Source: Phytobacter massiliensis JC163
GTDB lineage: Bacteria; Pseudomonadota; Gammaproteobacteria; Enterobacterales; Enterobacteriaceae
Length of the DNA stretch: 64,000 nucleotides
Assembly: GCF_000321045.1 (NCBI RefSeq)
Contig: NZ_HE578946.1
Span: forward strand, 520,986-584,985
Direction of reading: 5' to 3'
The position numbers and the translations under genes were made by a program. The notes below the pieces were generated by a model. The model made no database searches and was not told where the DNA came from. It saw only the letters and a program-made list of their open reading frames with translations. The first letter of the stretch is position 1. Every line of letters begins with the position of its first letter. Below, piece after piece: positions 61,422 to 64,000 of this stretch.

Positions 61422-61704
61422 AAACCCTCGTGCTGACGTTACCTCCGATATGAGTATCATTCCTGATATTACCGAAGAGTTTCAGGAGAAATATTTGCAT
61501 TGTATCGGGAATCTTACCTTAGAATCTTTAAGTGATAACTCAAGTAAGAGGAATATTGATTTTAATGGTAAGAATGCATGTTATTTTATTAAATCATCAT
61601 TTAAGTGTCAAAACCAACTTGGTGATTTTTTAGATAATGGGGAATGGACTGGTTCATCTATTAATCTTCGAACGGAGAAGTTAATTGGATTTGCTTTAGA
61701 GTAA
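61422..61704 (+). pseudogene. C-terminal remnant of a GmrSD/DUF1524-like restriction protein
   Basis: Open from the IS end to a stop at 61704. It reads EEFQEKYLHCIGNLTLES, then LSDNSSKRNIDFNGK, and closes with ARG-containing SINLRTEKLIGFALE. The order IGNLTL, short loop with Asn, then W..(S)SINLR..KL..A is that of the end of DUF1524 domains in DUF262/GmrSD-type modification-dependent nucleases. The His-Asn-His catalytic part and the NTPase half are missing. The apparent GTG start at 61396 lies in the IS end and is an accident. Confidence 0.55.
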
Positions 61705-61773
61705 TGATCTGCAACGTTTGAAAAATAGTTTTAATATGCTATTGTTTTAAATATTTTATTTTTTTATAAAGGA

Positions 61774-62331
61774 AATAGCTTTATCTCGTGGGCGATTACA
61801 TTTTTAACCGATGCGCCGGTCAGTCACGCTTCTTTAGTTACCAGGCACAGCCGCTGACGATTATCGAAGAGCATTTTAAAAAAACTGACGGCCACCGTCA
61901 TGCATCACATCCAGCAGCATAAAACGCCAGGCAAACTGCCGATGGTTTGCTCGCAGTTCGTCGCTCAATGTTTCGACGATGCGGGCGACGACTATCGTCT
62001 GCAATTCAGGCGACCGATGCTGGATTACTTCGCCGCTGGTTCCCTTCTCGAGCAGGCCGAGGCATGGTTCGCCCAGCAGGATAGGACACCCTGCAATACA
62101 CCGCTAACTACGGTGGCTGAGGCGGCCAGTGGTGAAGAGCTGTGCCGGGAGTTAAAGCTGGCGCTTGAAGAAGAGAGCGTGCAGGAAAATGCGGATATGG
62201 AGGCTGAACTGGCAGTGGCGATTCGCGACTTTGCCTGCGTGCACCGGGATTTAGCCGAGGAAGAGAGCGTGTCGGCGGACTTCTTACTGCACTGTACCTC
62301 CCTGACCCAGATTGGCACCATCAGCATCTGA
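61774..62331 (+). pseudogene. Frameshifted permuted-papain (YiiX/NlpC-P60-like) gene
   Basis: The 5' part reads SFISWAITFLTDAPVSHASLVT (about 61777-61845) with the catalytic His of papain-like folds, then changes frame (YQAQPLTIIEEHF) and again before ATG 61900. The 3' part (143 codons) has the Cys-containing motif LPMVCSQFVAQCFDDAG and an acidic C-terminal tail. At least two frameshifts separate His and Cys parts, so the ancestral hydrolase is broken; the 61900-62331 part alone lacks the His region. Confidence 0.55.
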
Positions 62332-62480
62332 AAGCACGGTGATACCGGTACTGCCGGTATCACTGGTAAATATTTTGCCCTTCCACCAGCATAACGTTGT
62401 CGTATTAAAAGATATGCTTGACCAGCACACCGCTTTGGGGCACTAATTATCTGATTTAGTGGCCATGTACAGGTAGCGAA
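62332..62480. other. Island-LysR intergenic region
   Basis: 149 bp without a gene. ACCGGTACTGCCGGT (near 62345) is a short palindromic stretch. It may contain the promoter of the LysR gene, not resolved. Confidence 0.3.
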
Positions 62481-63395
62481 GTGGAAAAGGTCGAGAATTT
62501 AATCCCGATGGTGGTTTTCGCGCGCGTCGTCGAAACGTTAAGCTTTACCGAAGCCGCTTTATCTTTAGGAATGTCTAAATCCTCCGTCAGCCGCGATATT
62601 GCTATCCTGGAAAAACGCATAGGCGCAATGTTGCTCAAGCGGACTACGCGCAAAATTGAGATTACCGAACTCGGGTTAAGCTATTATCAACATTGTTTTA
62701 AAATTTTAAATGAATTAAGGGCCGCGGAACGTTTCATTAAAGAATATTACGAAGAGCCTACCGGGACGATTAAGATTCTGGCACCTGTTACCTTCGGCAA
62801 ACAGTACGTTGTGCCAGCGTTGAACGCCTGGCTTGGCCGTAATATGCTGGCTAATGTCGATCTTGATTTATCGGATAAAAAAATTGATATCAAAGATAGC
62901 CAGTACGATCTCGCTATTATCATTTCCCAGGACACCCCGACTCACGAGCAGACAAAATATCTGTGCGCTATCCAGTGGGGACTGTACGCTACGCCCGAAT
63001 ATGTGGCGAATTTAAAGCCGATCATAACGCCACACGACCTGCCTTCGCACAACTATATTCTTTTTCGCGGCGTCGCCCGCACGGTCTCGCTGACATTCAG
63101 AAAAGAGAAACAGAACATAAGCATTGATGTCCCCAGCCGTTTTCGCAGCAATAACAGCGTGGCGCTGGTCGATATGGCGCTGTCAGGGTTAGGCATTGCT
63201 TATCTGCCCAACTATATTGCTCGCGAATTTCAGGTGACCGGCAGGCTGGTCAGGCTTCTGCCCGGCTGGCAGATGGACGAATATAAAGTCTGGCTGCTGT
63301 CGAAGTCGAGAAGTACGATTTCGTCTGGCATCACGCGTTTTAGCGACGAACTGCAGCAGCGCATCGCCGCGGCGGAAGCTAAAGAAAACCGTTAA
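62481..63395 (+). CDS. LysR-family transcriptional regulator
   Basis: 304 residues from GTG 62481; a possible later ATG at 62508 would remove part of the helix-turn-helix. DNA-binding domain FTEAALSLGMSKSSVSRDIAILEKRIG (about 22-48), then the effector-binding domain. The CrgA-like subgroup is suggested by GTIKILAPVTFGKQYVVPAL. Target unknown; the convergent neighbour is a partial Sua5-like gene. Confidence 0.83.
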   Translation: MEKVENLIPMVVFARVVETLSFTEAALSLGMSKSSVSRDIAILEKRIGAMLLKRTTRKIEITELGLSYYQHCFKILNELRAAERFIKEYYEEPTGTIKILAPVTFGKQYVVPALNAWLGRNMLANVDLDLSDKKIDIKDSQYDLAIIISQDTPTHEQTKYLCAIQWGLYATPEYVANLKPIITPHDLPSHNYILFRGVARTVSLTFRKEKQNISIDVPSRFRSNNSVALVDMALSGLGIAYLPNYIAREFQVTGRLVRLLPGWQMDEYKVWLLSKSRSTISSGITRFSDELQQRIAAAEAKENR

Positions 63396-63480
63396 TATCC
63401 AGATTCCCCTGGCGGTGCCAGCGCCAGATTTTCGCCGTGTCGCTAAAACTAAATGTTACCGCCGGCACACCCTGAATCAA

Positions 63481-64000
63481 TTAATAATAATCACCGTGCC
63501 GGTAATCCCAGGTATTAAAGTGGGACGACATGAAATTAATGATTTTATTCACATCAAGGCCTTTGCGAATCAGTACCGGGCAGGGCGTTATTTTTCTCGC
63601 GCCCGCCTGCTCTGGCACCAGTTGACCGGCATTATCCACCATTGAAACCATTACCCCCTGCTCATAGCGGCTGTCTGCGGTTTCGTCAGGTTGAACAGAT
63701 TTCACATAGTCATTGGCGCAGATAATTAAATCAGCGCGTTCTTCGATTCGCTCGCCGATATACTCAACCATCCCCCGGTTACCTTGTCCTGACGGGTTAG
63801 CGGAGCTGGCGAAAGAAAACTTATGATGTTTTTCCCACAGCGCTTTAGCGATCGTTTCACCGGGCTTGCCAAACTTAATGACGAAGCAGCTGGTCTGTCG
63901 GCCATCCATCATTAACGCTTTCAGGCCGTCATCCGGTAATTTCTCCATGGCGTCTTCACGCCACGGCAAAATACAGCCAAGCAAAATATCGGCATCCCAG
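63481..64000 (-). CDS. Sua5/YrdC/YciO-like protein, 5' end outside the window
   Basis: The frame is open to the right edge, so the N-terminal part is missing. The visible C-terminal 172 residues include CFVIKFGKPGETIAKALWEKH and FASSANPSGQGNRGMVEYIG, the SANPSG signature of the YrdC/Sua5 fold that makes threonylcarbamoyl-AMP for tRNA t6A. VLIRKG and NFMSSHFNTWDYRHGDYY at the C-terminus are not standard for TsaC, so it may be a paralogue with another role. Confidence 0.65.
   Translation of the reverse strand, partial: WDADILLGCILPWREDAMEKLPDDGLKALMMDGRQTSCFVIKFGKPGETIAKALWEKHHKFSFASSANPSGQGNRGMVEYIGERIEERADLIICANDYVKSVQPDETADSRYEQGVMVSMVDNAGQLVPEQAGARKITPCPVLIRKGLDVNKIINFMSSHFNTWDYRHGDYY

Noticed and set aside
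58219-62331. A tRNA or ssrA gene as integration site of the island
   Set aside because: No tRNA-like cloverleaf or ssrA 3' end was seen near the mutS start or at the right edge.

Overview
This window is chromosomal DNA from a member of the Enterobacteriaceae, of the Enterobacter/Kosakonia/Klebsiella type. The core gene order matches the mutS-rpoS-cysDNC-iap / cas / cysHIJ-queD-queE-eno-pyrG-mazG-relA-rlmD-barA stretch of Escherichia coli, and most proteins closely resemble their E. coli counterparts. It differs from K-12 in several ways. mazEF is missing between relA and mazG. A second cysG precedes cysDNC. A hydroxyarylic-acid decarboxylase operon (kpdBCD type) with a MarR regulator lies between rpoS and mutS. 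The genus cannot be settled from the sequence alone.

Layout. 1-14200: garK, barA (minus), rlmD, relA, mazG, pyrG, eno, a GntP-family permease (minus) and queE. 14200-21375: CRISPR1 (19 repeats), queD (minus), the sulfite-reduction operon cysJIH, and CRISPR2 (11 repeats). 21380-30837: a type I-E CRISPR-Cas locus with cas3 on the minus strand, divergent from casABCDE-cas1-cas2, followed by CRISPR3 (10 repeats). cas1 carries a one-base frameshift. 30838-36428: a small secreted protein, then a minus-strand group of a GPH-family sugar symporter, a Cys-type sulfatase, two DUF202 membrane proteins (YidH/YidG-like) and a LysR regulator. 36429-40671: a minus-strand set of three exported proteins (Iap aminopeptidase, a DUF3142 protein, and a large unrecognised secreted protein). 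40908-45306: cysG-cysD-cysN-cysC, which makes siroheme and activates sulfate. Together with cysJIH this gives assimilatory sulfate reduction from sulfate to sulfide. 45378-52164: ygbE, ftsB, ispD, ispF, truD, surE, pcm, nlpD, rpoS. 52224-58218: kpdD, kpdC, kpdB, a marR-like gene, osmC, mutS.

58219-62331 is a decayed accessory island beside the mutS start. It holds a truncated tyrosine integrase joined to an unrelated gene tail, a phage Nu1-like fragment, an intact two-gene cassette (a membrane-anchored protein with an HExxH zinc-protease motif plus a small overlapping downstream gene, read here as toxin and immunity protein), an IS3-family remnant, the C-terminal part of a GmrSD/DUF1524-like restriction protein, and a frameshifted papain-like gene. 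A LysR regulator and a partial Sua5/YrdC-like gene end the window.

The points most worth following are: the metalloprotease/immunity cassette; the hairpin that covers the ribosome-binding site of a 31-codon leader ORF overlapping the pyrG start; the inverted cas3 with a frameshifted cas1 and two repeat variants; and the transporter-sulfatase-DUF202 operon. Functions assigned to these are inferences from motifs and context; no database search was run.
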